This document shows, piece by piece, positions 1 through 8,938 of a DNA stretch of 64,000 nt. Below the pieces are notes generated by a model that saw nothing but the letters and a program-made list of their open reading frames with translations, had not been told where the DNA came from and did not search any database. This stretch comes from Alphaproteobacteria bacterium (GTDB lineage: Bacteria > Pseudomonadota > Alphaproteobacteria > Ferrovibrionales > Ferrovibrionaceae): contig CANJGB010000008.1 in assembly GCA_947473805.1 (NCBI GenBank), positions 1 through 64,000 of the forward strand. Reading direction: 5' to 3'. The translations under genes were made by a program, and so were the position numbers. Numbering within the stretch: position 1 is the first letter of the stretch; each line of letters begins with the position of its first letter.

Positions 1-19
1 AGAGCCGTTCCGGAAAGTT
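1..19 (+). repeat. IS terminal inverted repeat, transposase 3' end
   Basis: The sequence agagccgttccggaaagtt is the exact reverse complement of 932-950. The transposase stop codon (TAA on the minus strand, 19-21) touches this repeat. Confidence 0.92.
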
Positions 20-866
20 TAGATTCCCGTTGAGTGAGTTGGCTTTGCGAGGCGCCTGAGCATGATGCGGATCATGGCGAGGCGGACGAAGGCGGCCACC
101 TTGCGGGCATGGCGTTCGAAGTCGCGGGCAAGCCTGCGGTTGCGGCTGATCCACGCGAACGTTCGCTCCACGATCCAGCGTTTCGGCAGTACGACGAAGC
201 GATGCATGTCGCTCCGCTTCACGATCTCGACGCGCCAGGTTCCGGTGCGCGCGACTGTCCTGGCCATTCTCGGCCCCTGATAGCCACCATCGGCGAAGAT
301 GCGCTCGACGAAGGGGAAGCGGCGGCGGGTCTGGCGCAGCAGGTCGAAGGCGCCGTCGCGGTCCTGCACGTCGGCCGGGTGCACGACGACGTTCAGCAGT
401 AGGCCGAGCGTATCGACGAGGATATGGCGCTTGCGGCCCGTGACCTTCTTGCCCGCATCGAAGCCCTGGCGGTCGATCGAGGCCCCCCTTTTGAGGCGGC
501 TTTTGCAGTCTGGCTGTCGATGATCGCCACGCTCGGGCTGGCCTCCCGCCCGGCGCGTTCGCGAGTCTCGACGTACAGCACATCGTGGATGCGCTCCAGC
601 GTGCCATCCCAGTCCCAAAGGTCCAGGTAGTCGTAGACCGTGCTCTTCGGCGGCAGGTCGCGCGGCAGCGCGTTCCACTGGCAGCCGGTGGACAGCACGT
701 AGAAGATCGCGTTCAGCACCTCGCGTACATCCACCGACCGGCGGCGACCGCCGCGCCTGGCGGGCCGGATCATCGGTTCCACCAGCGCCCATTCGGCGTC
801 GATCAGGTCGCTCGGGTAACGCAGGCCGCGCCGGTCAGCTGCGCGGCGGTGTTCGGGCGTCCACAT
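19..866 (-). CDS. IS5-family transposase, two frames joined by a -1 shift
   Basis: Encodes a DDE transposase of about 282 residues if the frames are joined. Frame A starts at ATG 866 and carries the N-terminal part and the first catalytic Asp in IIDSQTAKAA. Frame B continues from about 487 to the stop at 19 with GKKVTGRKRHILVDTLG, the second Asp in IFADGGYQG and the Glu of RWIVERTFAW. Frame A alone ends at 393 in unrelated sequence, so the active product needs a -1 shift at the A/G run near 483-492. All three acidic residues are present, so the element may be mobile. A sequencing indel is the alternative, but two-frame transposases are normal in this group. Confidence 0.88.
483..492 (-). other. 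Probable -1 ribosomal frameshift site in the transposase
   Basis: On the minus strand the run AAAAGGGGGG follows the SQTAKAAS codons. The zero frame reads tca-aaa-ggg-ggg; slipping back one base enters the frame that encodes the rest of the transposase (ASIDRQGFDAGKK). This is the only homopolymer-like run at the point where homology changes frame. Confidence 0.65.
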
Positions 867-931
867 CGGGCATCTCCCACATCCGATTCGGATGCCCGTA
901 AGCGAATCACAACTGATTCCTCCGACTCAAC

Positions 932-950
932 AACTTTCCGGAACGGCTCT
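932..950 (-). repeat. IS terminal inverted repeat, transposase 5' end
   Basis: The sequence aactttccggaacggctct pairs perfectly with bases 1-19. The next bases (ta...) could be half of a short target duplication, but the other flank is not visible. Confidence 0.92.
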
Positions 951-1329
951 TACCACGGCGCGCTACGCCGCCGACCAGGGCCGCGAGGTCTTCGCCGTGC
1001 CGGGTTCGCCACTCGATCCCCGCGCCAACGGGCCGAACAACCTGATCCGCGAGGGGGCCACGCTGACGGAATCCGTGGCCGACATTCTGGCGGTTCTCCA
1101 GCCCATGATCGCCCGGCCAAAGCTTGAAGCCCTTCCAGAAGCCGCGCCGCCGGCCCCGCGGGACGTCGGTACGGGATTGGAGCAGCTGCTGGGCCCGGTG
1201 GCGACGCCACTGGATGAGCTGGTCCGCCAGTCTGGACTTGCGCCTGCTGACGTCGCCGTCGCCATTCTGGAGCTGGAACTGAGTGGCCGGATCACGCGTC
1301 ATCCGGGTAACAAGATTTCGCGGGTTTGA
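951..1329 (+). pseudogene. dprA: dprA 3' fragment, interrupted by the IS
   Basis: DprA loads RecA on incoming single-stranded DNA in natural transformation. The remaining codons give TTARYAADQGREVFAVPGS, the end of the Rossmann-like DprA core, then a linker and a C-terminal winged-helix segment (TPLDELVRQSGLAPADVAVA). Upstream codons are replaced by the IS. An ATG inside the IS end (892) is in frame and could give a 145-residue chimera, but that would lack most of the core. Lying just before topA is the usual dprA position, which supports the call. Confidence 0.88.
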
Positions 1330-1456
1330 TCGAGTTTTAGCCCCTAGCTATGGTAGTTTCCGGTCTGTCAGGCGGCCCGGCCTTGAAACCCGTCAGAATC
1401 CGGCAATTTGACAGCGGACGCCTTCTTGGACCATTTTCCAGTCCTTGAACTCGATT

Positions 1457-1474
1457 GCGGTATTTAGATACCGC
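1457..1474. promoter_or_regulatory. Hairpin in the topA leader
   Basis: GCGGTAT-TTAG-ATACCGC is a perfect 7-bp inverted repeat with a 4-nt loop, 23 bases before the topA start. No T-run follows on either strand, so it is not a standard terminator. It might be an operator or an RNA structure; its role is unknown. Confidence 0.4.
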
Positions 1475-1497
1475 AAAATGGAACCTGTACCCCACCC

Positions 1498-4257
1498 ATG
1501 AACGTCGTCGTCGTCGAATCCCCGGCCAAAGCCAAGACCATCAATAAGTACCTCGGAGACGATTTCCGGGTGCTTGCCTCCTATGGCCATGTTCGCGACC
1601 TGCCCTCGAAAGACGGCTCGGTCCTGCCCGAGCAGGACTTCGAGATGCTTTACGAGACAGATCCGCGGTCGGCCAAGCAGCTGGCCGAGATCGCCCGGGC
1701 CCTCAAGGGCGCGACCACCCTTTATCTCGCCACCGACCCCGACCGCGAGGGCGAGGCGATTTCCTGGCACGTCCTCCAGGCCCTGACCGAGAAGAAGGTC
1801 ATCAAGGGGATCGACGTCAAACGCGTGGTGTTCAACGAGATCACCAAGTCGGCTGTGACCGATGCGATGAAGCATCCGCGCGATCTCGACATGGCGCTGA
1901 TCAATGCGCAGCAGGCGCGCCGCGCGCTGGACTATCTCGTCGGTTTCACACTGTCGCCGGTGTTGTGGCGCAAGCTGCCCGGCGCGCGCTCGGCGGGTCG
2001 TGTGCAATCCGTCGCCCTTCGCCTGGTGTGCGAGCGTGAGCTCGAGATCGAGGCGTTCCGGCCGCGGGAGTACTGGTCGATCGAAGTCGATTTCAAAACC
2101 GCCGCCGGCGGCACGTTCGCTGGCCGCCTGACCCATGTGGATGGCCGCAGGCTCGACAAGTTCGACCTGCCCGACCAGGCCTCGGCCGCGGCCATCACCG
2201 CGCGCCTGAACAAGGGCGGCTTCAAGGTGTCCGAAGTCGGCATCAAGCCGGCCAAGCGCCACCCCGCTCCGCCATTCACCACCTCGACGCTGCAGCAGGA
2301 GGCGTCGCGCAAGCTCGGCTTCGGCGCGAAGCGCACGATGGAAATTGCCCAGCGCCTCTATGAGGGCATCGATCTCGGCGGCGAGACTGTAGGCCTCATC
2401 ACCTATATGCGTACCGATGGCGTTTCCATCGCCGACGAGGCCGTGGCCGGCGCCCGCAAGACCATCGGCGCCGAATTCGGCAAGGACTACGTGCCCGGCG
2501 TGCCGCGCATCTACAAGACCAAGCAGAAGAACGCCCAGGAGGCGCACGAGGCGATCCGCCCGACCGACTTCGACCGCAAGCCGGAAGACATGGCCCGTCA
2601 CCTGGACGAGCAGCAGCGCAAGCTCTACGAGCTGATCTGGAAGCGCGCGCTGGCCAGCCAGATGGAATCCGCCGACCTCGAGCGCACCACCATCGACATC
2701 GCCAACGATGGCGGCGATCTCGGTCTGCGCGCGACCGGTTCGGTCATCGTGTTCCCCGGCTTCCTCAAGCTCTACGAGGAAGGTGCCGACGACCGCAGCG
2801 CCGACGACGAGGACAGCACGCGCCTGCCCAAGGTTACGGCGAACGAGTCGCTGAACCGCGAGCAGGTCCGCCCCGAACAGCATTTCACCGAACCGCCGCC
2901 GCGCTATTCCGAAGCCAGCCTGGTGAAGAAGCTGGAGGAGCTCGGCATCGGCCGTCCGTCCACTTATGCCTCGATCCTGTCGGTGCTGCAGGACCGCAAC
3001 TATGTCCGCCTCGACAAGAGCCGCTTCATTCCGGAAGACAAGGGCCGCCTCGTCACCACGTTCCTGACCGAGTTCTTCGAGCGCTACTTCGCCTACGACT
3101 TCACCGCCAACCTCGAAGATCGCCTCGACGATGTCAGTGGCGCGCGCATCGACTGGAAATCAGTGTTGCGCGACTTCTGGCTGCCCTTCTCGACGCTGCA
3201 GGGCCTGAACCCCGTCCCGACCGAGGAAATCCTTTCCGTCAAGCAAGCCATTGCCAAGCTCGATGAGGTTATCGGCAAGCGCAGCGTGGTGATCGACCGC
3301 ATCGACGCGGCACTCGGCCCGCACTTTTTCCCGCCGCGCGAAGACGGCACCGACGCGCGCACCTGCCCCGCCTGCACCGAAGGCCGCCTCGGCATCAAGC
3401 TGGGCCGCAACGGTGCCTTCATCGGCTGCTCGCGCTACCCGGATTGCAAGTTCACCAAGGCGCTCGCGATCAACGATAACGATGCCAATGGCGTCCTGAC
3501 GGCCGATGGCCCGAAGCATCTCGGCGATGATCCAGTCTCGGGTCTGCCCGTCACGCTGCGCATGGGCCCGTACGGCCCCTACGTCCAGCTGGGCGAGGCC
3601 GAGGGCGAAGGGAAAAAGAAGACGCGGCCCAAGCGCGCCTCACTGCCCAAGGGCACGCCGCTCGACACCGTCGATCTCGCCATGGCGCTGGGCCTGCTGG
3701 CCCTGCCGCGCGTGGTGGGCCTGCATCCGGAAGGTGGCCAGGAAATTCTCGCCGGCCTCGGCCGCTTCGGCCCCTATGTGAAGCATGAGAACACCTATGC
3801 CAGCCTCGATGCGGACGAGAGCCCGCTGACGGTGGGCCTCAACCGTGCGGTCGACCTGATCGCGCAGAAGATTGCCCGCGGCGCGGCGCGGCGCCAGGGT
3901 GGCAAGGTGCTACGCGCTGTCGGCCCGCATCCGGCCGACCAGGCGCCGATCGAGATCGTCGAGGGCAAGTACGGCAATTATCTGCGCCACGGCAAGGTCA
4001 ACGCCACCCTCCCCAAGGACATGGCGCCCGAGGCGGTGACGATTGAGTTCGCCGTCGAGGCGCTGGCTGCCCGCGCCGGTGCGAAGGGCAAGGGTCGCGG
4101 CGCGGTGAAGAAGGCCGCCACCGCAAAGGCCAAGCCGGCACCTGCGGCGAAGAAGAAGACGGCCGCCAAAAAGAGGGCCGCCGCGCCCAAGGCCGCTCCG
4201 AAAAAACCAGCACCCAAGAAGGCGGCGCCGAAGCGTGTCGCTGCCGGCGGGGCGTGA
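1498..4257 (+). CDS. topA: DNA topoisomerase I
   Basis: Type IA topoisomerase, which relaxes negative supercoils by nicking and passing one strand. The TOPRIM domain opens with VESPAKAKT and has D80-x-D82-x-E84 (ATDPDREGE). The active tyrosine is Y303 in TYMRTD. One C4 zinc finger is clear (C623, C626, C644, C650), followed by three Topo-C repeats (GPYGPYVQLG, FGPYVKH, YGNYLRHG). The last ~50 residues are a Lys/Ala/Pro-rich tail, probably a DNA-binding extension. The start MNVVVVESPAKAK matches the family; no strong ribosome site is seen. At 919 residues it is full length. Its stop overlaps the rnr start (GTGA). Confidence 0.97.
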   Translation: MNVVVVESPAKAKTINKYLGDDFRVLASYGHVRDLPSKDGSVLPEQDFEMLYETDPRSAKQLAEIARALKGATTLYLATDPDREGEAISWHVLQALTEKKVIKGIDVKRVVFNEITKSAVTDAMKHPRDLDMALINAQQARRALDYLVGFTLSPVLWRKLPGARSAGRVQSVALRLVCERELEIEAFRPREYWSIEVDFKTAAGGTFAGRLTHVDGRRLDKFDLPDQASAAAITARLNKGGFKVSEVGIKPAKRHPAPPFTTSTLQQEASRKLGFGAKRTMEIAQRLYEGIDLGGETVGLITYMRTDGVSIADEAVAGARKTIGAEFGKDYVPGVPRIYKTKQKNAQEAHEAIRPTDFDRKPEDMARHLDEQQRKLYELIWKRALASQMESADLERTTIDIANDGGDLGLRATGSVIVFPGFLKLYEEGADDRSADDEDSTRLPKVTANESLNREQVRPEQHFTEPPPRYSEASLVKKLEELGIGRPSTYASILSVLQDRNYVRLDKSRFIPEDKGRLVTTFLTEFFERYFAYDFTANLEDRLDDVSGARIDWKSVLRDFWLPFSTLQGLNPVPTEEILSVKQAIAKLDEVIGKRSVVIDRIDAALGPHFFPPREDGTDARTCPACTEGRLGIKLGRNGAFIGCSRYPDCKFTKALAINDNDANGVLTADGPKHLGDDPVSGLPVTLRMGPYGPYVQLGEAEGEGKKKTRPKRASLPKGTPLDTVDLAMALGLLALPRVVGLHPEGGQEILAGLGRFGPYVKHENTYASLDADESPLTVGLNRAVDLIAQKIARGAARRQGGKVLRAVGPHPADQAPIEIVEGKYGNYLRHGKVNATLPKDMAPEAVTIEFAVEALAARAGAKGKGRGAVKKAATAKAKPAPAAKKKTAAKKRAAAPKAAPKKPAPKKAAPKRVAAGGA

Positions 4258-6488
4258 GCAAGAAGCCCGTCACCCCGGCGCCGCTCCCCACGCGGCAGCA
4301 GATCCTGGACTTCATCAAGAGCCAGCCGGGCAAGGTCGGCAAGCGCGAGATTGCCAAGGCCTTTGCCATCGGCGCGGCCGACAAGGTGTGGCTGCGCGAC
4401 CTGTTGCGGAGCATGGAACGCGAAGGCCATGTCGATCGTGGCCACGGCAAGCGGCTGGCCCCGGCGGGCACGCTGCCGGAAGTTTCGATCCTCGATATTG
4501 CCGACACCGATGTCGACGGCGAACTGATCGCCCGCCCTGTGAACTGGACCGGTGACGGCCCGCCACCGAAAATCATCATGGTGCCCGGCGGCCGCGACCT
4601 GGGCGATGTGGGCATCGGCGACCGCATCATGGCGCGCGTGCGTCGCGTCGGCGGCAAGACCTACGAGGGTCGGCTTGTCCGCATCCTCAAGGCGGCGCCG
4701 GAAGACATTGTCGGCATCTATTCCAGGACGGGCGCCGAGGGGCGCATCCAGCCAACCGACCGCAAGCAGCGCGACGAATTCATCGTCACCGACGAGCAAC
4801 GCAACGGCGCCGAAAACGGCGAGTTCGTCCTCGCCGAAATCCTGCCCGGCAAGTCGCTCGGCCTCCGCCACGCCCGCGTCAAGGAGCGGCTGGGCAAGAT
4901 GGGCGATCCGCGCAGCCTCAGCCTGATTGCCATCCACAGCCACGACATCCCCACCCGCTTCAGCCAGGCCGCGCTGGACGAAGCCGCCGTCGCGCCGCCG
5001 CCGAAGCTTGAGGGCCGCGAAGACCTGCGCAACGTCCCGCTGATCACCATTGACCCCGAGGATGCCCGCGACCGCGATGATGCCGTCTGGGCAGTGCCGG
5101 ACCCGGACCCGAAGAACAAGGGCGGCTGGCACGCCATCGTCGCCATTGCCGACGTCGCCGCCTATGTCCGCCCGAACTCTCCGCTCGATCACGAGGCGCG
5201 CAAGCGCGGCAATTCGGTCTACTTCCCCGACCGCGTCGTGCCGATGCTGCCCGTGGCGCTGTCGAACGGCCTATGCTCGCTGCACGCGGACCAGGACCGC
5301 GCCTGTCTCGCCGTCCGCCTCTGGCTGGACGCAGATGGCAACAAGCTGCGCCACCAGTTCGTGCGCGGCCTGATGCGCTCACGCGCCGCGCTTAGCTACT
5401 CGCAGGTTCAGCACGCCCATGACGGGGAGCCCGACGAGGCGACGCAGCCACTGCTCAAGAGCATCATCGAACCGCTGTACGGCGCCTATGCGGCACTGTC
5501 GGCGGCACGCGACCGGCGCCAGCCGCTGAGCCTCGATCTGCCCGAGCGCAAGGTCGAGATCGGCGAGGATGGTTTCATCGCCCGTATCCGCCCCTATGAA
5601 CGCTTCGACGCCCACAAGCTGATCGAGGAGTTCATGATCCTGGCCAACGTCGCGGCGGCGGAAACGCTGGAAGCGGTGAAACGGCCCTGCATGTACCGCG
5701 TGCACGACGTGCCCTCGACCGACAAACTCGAAAGCCTGCGACAGTTCCTCGAGAGCATGGGCCTGCGCCTCGCGCGCGGGCAGACAATAAGACCGTCATA
5801 TTTCAACCGTATCCTGGCCGAGGGACACGGCAAACCAAACGAGCACATCCTGAACAAGGTCGTCCTTCGTAGCCAGATGCAGGCGCTCTATTCCGGCGAG
5901 AACCGCGGGCATTTCGGTCTGGCGCTCAAGCGCTACGCCCACTTCACCTCGCCGATCCGCCGCTATTCCGACCTGCTGGTCCATCGCGCGCTGGTCGATG
6001 GCCTGCGTTTCGGCAACGATGGCCTCAGCGATTGGGATGTCGATCACTTCGACGACACCGCCGAACACATCTCTATGACCGAGCGCCGCGCCATGACGGC
6101 CGAGCGCGACGCGCTGAACCGCTTCACCGCCGCCTTTATGTCCGACCGCGTTGGCGCGGAATTCACCGGACGCATTTCCGGCGTCACCCGGTTCGGCCTG
6201 TTTATCGAACTGGAAGATACCGGCGCCGACGGCCTGATCCCCATCGCGTCGATTGGCGACGATTATTACGTCCACGACGAAAAGCACCACGCCCTTGTCG
6301 GTCGCAACCGGGGGCGCGCCTTCCGCCTCGGCGACCGCGTGCTGGTCAAGCTTGAGGAAGCCGACCTCGTCACCGGTGGCTTGAAGCTGTCGCTGGTGCG
6401 CGACCTCGACGAGACGAGGGGCAAGGCGCCGGGCGGGGCGCGGCGTTCCGGCCCGGCGAAGCGATACGGCGGAAAAAAGCGCAGATAG
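4254..6488 (+). CDS. rnr: Ribonuclease R
   Basis: A 3'-to-5' exoribonuclease that degrades structured RNA. The 744 residues hold an N-terminal winged helix (~10-75), OB/cold-shock folds (~80-240), the RNB catalytic domain (~255-585) with the acidic set D267, D273, D275, D276 in DPEDARDRDDAV, and an S1 domain (~635-720, GRISGVTRFGLFIEL). It ends in a basic tail. The GTG start sits in the topA stop (GTGA overlap), implying translational coupling. The topA-rnr order is common in Alphaproteobacteria. Confidence 0.96.
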   Translation: MSKKPVTPAPLPTRQQILDFIKSQPGKVGKREIAKAFAIGAADKVWLRDLLRSMEREGHVDRGHGKRLAPAGTLPEVSILDIADTDVDGELIARPVNWTGDGPPPKIIMVPGGRDLGDVGIGDRIMARVRRVGGKTYEGRLVRILKAAPEDIVGIYSRTGAEGRIQPTDRKQRDEFIVTDEQRNGAENGEFVLAEILPGKSLGLRHARVKERLGKMGDPRSLSLIAIHSHDIPTRFSQAALDEAAVAPPPKLEGREDLRNVPLITIDPEDARDRDDAVWAVPDPDPKNKGGWHAIVAIADVAAYVRPNSPLDHEARKRGNSVYFPDRVVPMLPVALSNGLCSLHADQDRACLAVRLWLDADGNKLRHQFVRGLMRSRAALSYSQVQHAHDGEPDEATQPLLKSIIEPLYGAYAALSAARDRRQPLSLDLPERKVEIGEDGFIARIRPYERFDAHKLIEEFMILANVAAAETLEAVKRPCMYRVHDVPSTDKLESLRQFLESMGLRLARGQTIRPSYFNRILAEGHGKPNEHILNKVVLRSQMQALYSGENRGHFGLALKRYAHFTSPIRRYSDLLVHRALVDGLRFGNDGLSDWDVDHFDDTAEHISMTERRAMTAERDALNRFTAAFMSDRVGAEFTGRISGVTRFGLFIELEDTGADGLIPIASIGDDYYVHDEKHHALVGRNRGRAFRLGDRVLVKLEEADLVTGGLKLSLVRDLDETRGKAPGGARRSGPAKRYGGKKRR

Positions 6489-7465
6489 TGCGTCTGCTTT
6501 TGACCATACTGCTCGCGATCATGACCAGTCCGGCCAATGCTTTCGACATTCAGGGCCATCGCGGCGCCCGGGGCCTGTGGCCTGAAAATACGCTCCCGGC
6601 TTTTGCCGCGGCACTTGGCATCGGCGTCACGACCCTGGAACTGGACACCGGCGTCACCCGGGACGGCGTCGTCGTCATCAGCCACGACCGCTTTCTCAAC
6701 CCCAAGCTCGCGCGCGATGGAACGGGAAAGTATCTCACCGGCCCCGGCCCCTTGATCCACGATCTGACCTGGCCAGAACTGCAACTTTACGACGTCGGAC
6801 GACTCAATCCGGCCGATGCCGCGGCGCAGCAGTTCAATCGTCAGAAACCGGTGGATGGCACCCGCCTGCCGTCCCTCGCGCAACTATTCGAACTTGTCCG
6901 TCGCGCCGGCAACGACCAGGTGCGCTTTAACATCGAGACCAAGCTCAGCCCGCTTGCCCCCCGCGACACGCCGGGGCCCGAGGACTTCGCTCATGCGCTG
7001 ATCGATGTCGTGCGCGCCAGCGGCATGGCACGGCGGACGATGATCCAGTCGTTCGACTGGCGCACGCTACAGGTTGTCCAGCGCGTCGCGCCCGAGATCG
7101 AGACCGTCTATCTCTCGGCGCAGCAGCCGTGGGAAGACACGATCAACGCCAGCAGCCCCGCGGCCAGCCCGTGGACAGCAGGATTTTCCCTTCACCAGTA
7201 CGGCGGTTCCGTGCCCAGGGCCATCGCTGCGGCAGGCGGGGCGGTCTGGTCGCCATTCCACGGCGATTTGAACCAGGCGAATATCGCCGAGGCCAGGGCG
7301 CTCGGCCTCCGCATCGTCCCCTGGACCGTGAATGACGCGACGGCAATGACGCGCCTGATCGAGCTCGGCGTCGATGGCCTGATCAGCGATTATCCCGATG
7401 TTTTGCGCAAGGTCGTGCAGGCCCGTGGCTGGCCCCTGCCGGCCCCCACCCCCGTGACACCCTGA
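6488..7465 (+). CDS. Secreted glycerophosphodiester phosphodiesterase
   Basis: Hydrolyses glycerophosphodiesters to glycerol-3-phosphate and an alcohol, probably in the periplasm. A signal peptide (~1-18, ending SPANA) precedes FDIQGHRGARG with H24, then PENT, an ELD metal pair and ISHD, the GDPD signature. The C-terminal part (TVNDATAMTRLIELGVDGLISDYPD) is typical of the family. At 325 residues it resembles GlpQ-type enzymes. The GTG start shares one base with the rnr stop (TAGTG), so it is the third gene of the topA-rnr unit. A glpQ assignment is plausible, but substrate range cannot be told. Confidence 0.92.
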   Translation: MRLLLTILLAIMTSPANAFDIQGHRGARGLWPENTLPAFAAALGIGVTTLELDTGVTRDGVVVISHDRFLNPKLARDGTGKYLTGPGPLIHDLTWPELQLYDVGRLNPADAAAQQFNRQKPVDGTRLPSLAQLFELVRRAGNDQVRFNIETKLSPLAPRDTPGPEDFAHALIDVVRASGMARRTMIQSFDWRTLQVVQRVAPEIETVYLSAQQPWEDTINASSPAASPWTAGFSLHQYGGSVPRAIAAAGGAVWSPFHGDLNQANIAEARALGLRIVPWTVNDATAMTRLIELGVDGLISDYPDVLRKVVQARGWPLPAPTPVTP

Positions 7466-7548
7466 CGCGCACATTCGGTGCTTCCCTCCCAAGCCCATCC
7501 GGACTAAAACCCGCCCGACCCGTTCCGCTGCCATTGGCGGAGGCATAA

Positions 7549-8535
7549 ATGATCACTGTCTACGCCAGTTTTGATGGCACCCTTTCCCGGAGCGACTTTC
7601 CGGCCTCCGGCCGCTTGCCCGAAGGCACGGCCTGGATCGACCTGTTCGAGCCGACGCCGGACGAGACCCTGGCCGTCGAGCGCGCCCTCGACATCGAATC
7701 GCCAACCCGCGAGGAGATGCAGGAGATCGAGCTGTCGAGCCGCATCTACCGCGAAGGCGATGCCAGCTACCTGACCGCGTCGGTCCTTTACAACGTCAAT
7801 ACGACGGAACCGGCCACGACGCCGGTTACCTTTATCCGCACGCCGCGCGCGCTCGTCACCGTGCGCTTTGCCGAGCCTGCCGCGATCAAGTCGTTCGCCA
7901 GCCGGGCGTTGCGCGTGCCACATGCCTATCCCAGCGGCGACGCCGTGCTGATCGGCCTGCTCGACGCCGTGATCGACCGCGCCGCCGACGTGCTGGAAAT
8001 GCTGGCCGGCAAACTGGACGAGCTCTCGCGCGAAATCTTCCGCGTGCGCCGCGCGCTGGGCAACGTCTCCGCCGAGGCAACCGACCTTGAAGATGTCGTG
8101 TTGCGCCTTGGCCGGGGCGAGGACCTGACATCGCGCATGCAGGATAGCCTGCTGTCACTGGGGCGCATCCTGACCTTCCTCGGCCAGGCCACGCAGGAGC
8201 AGCGCGCATCGAAGGATTTCCGCCAGCGGGTGAAAACCCTGAACCGCGACGTCCACGACCTGCAGGAACATGCGGCCGTTCTGGCGCACAAGGGCAACTT
8301 CCTGCTCGATGCCACTCTGGGCCTGATCAACATCAAGCAGACCAACATCATCAAGATTTTCTCGGTTGCCTCGGTTGCGATGATGCCACCGACGCTGCTG
8401 GCCAGCATTTGGGGCATGAACTTCAAGCACATGCCCGAGCTGGATGTCTGGTGGGCCTATCCGGTTGCCATCGGGGTGATGGTCGTTTCCGCCATCGTGC
8501 CGTACCTGTATTTCAAGCGCCGGGGATGGATGTAA
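7549..8535 (+). CDS. corA: CorA-type magnesium/divalent cation channel
   Basis: Inner-membrane Mg2+ (possibly Co2+/Ni2+ or Zn2+) channel, pentameric in the family. Of 328 residues, the N-terminal two thirds are the cytoplasmic funnel. Two helices at the C-terminus flank G289-M290-N291 (the GMN selectivity motif) followed by the MPEL loop, and the chain ends in a basic KRRGW tail. A ggagg ribosome site lies just before the ATG. The stop overlaps the next start (TAATG). ZntB-type relatives share the fold, so the ion is not certain. Confidence 0.93.
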   Translation: MITVYASFDGTLSRSDFPASGRLPEGTAWIDLFEPTPDETLAVERALDIESPTREEMQEIELSSRIYREGDASYLTASVLYNVNTTEPATTPVTFIRTPRALVTVRFAEPAAIKSFASRALRVPHAYPSGDAVLIGLLDAVIDRAADVLEMLAGKLDELSREIFRVRRALGNVSAEATDLEDVVLRLGRGEDLTSRMQDSLLSLGRILTFLGQATQEQRASKDFRQRVKTLNRDVHDLQEHAAVLAHKGNFLLDATLGLINIKQTNIIKIFSVASVAMMPPTLLASIWGMNFKHMPELDVWWAYPVAIGVMVVSAIVPYLYFKRRGWM

Positions 8536-8921
8536 TGCCCGAGGACGACAATGCCGAACGGTCGGTGGCGCCGGCCATGTGGCGCGGCTGGATGAAGCAT
8601 TGCCCGGCCTGTGGACATGGCAGGCTGCTGCACCATTTCCTGAAGATCAATGACCGCTGCAAGGTCTGCGCGACCGAGTTGCACCACCAGCGCGCCGACG
8701 ACGCGCCGCCCTACTTCACCATCGTCGTGGTCGGCCACATCATCGTCCCGCTGATGCTCATCGTTGAGCAGCGCTACCAACCGGCAGAGTGGGTCCATGT
8801 CGCACTATGGGTGCCACTCACCATCCTCCTGTCGCTGTGGCTGTTGCCGAAGATCAAGGGTTCGCTGGTTGGCCTGCAATGGGCCATGCGGATGCACGGC
8901 TTCGGCGGCCACGCCGACTGA
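8535..8921 (+). CDS. DUF983 family membrane protein
   Basis: A 128-residue protein with a CPAC...CKVC cysteine pair resembling a zinc ribbon (~20-50) and two hydrophobic segments (~60-105), the DUF983 pattern. Function is unknown; relatives are widespread in Alphaproteobacteria. The start at 8535 overlaps the corA stop, and reading further upstream in frame would run into corA, so the overlap start is preferred. Confidence 0.85.
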   Translation: MPEDDNAERSVAPAMWRGWMKHCPACGHGRLLHHFLKINDRCKVCATELHHQRADDAPPYFTIVVVGHIIVPLMLIVEQRYQPAEWVHVALWVPLTILLSLWLLPKIKGSLVGLQWAMRMHGFGGHAD

Positions 8922-8938
8922 CCCGGGGACGTCCACCA

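Larger units (their letters stand above)
1..950 (-). mobile_element. IS5-family insertion sequence (IS427-like), complete, inserted in dprA
   Basis: A 950-bp element bounded by perfect 19-bp terminal inverted repeats (1-19 and 932-950) encloses one transposase gene on the minus strand, read in two frames. The DDE layout and the two-frame organisation fit the IS427-type group of IS5. Plus-strand sequence immediately beyond 950 codes for the C-terminal part of DprA, so the element interrupts that gene. The left flank and target duplication are outside the window. The window starting exactly at the IS end suggests a contig edge at a repeated element. Confidence 0.9.

Noticed and set aside
1393-2883. 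496-codon open frame on the minus strand over topA
   Set aside because: It is antisense to a clearly conserved gene and has no domain signature; high GC leaves long open frames on the opposite strand.
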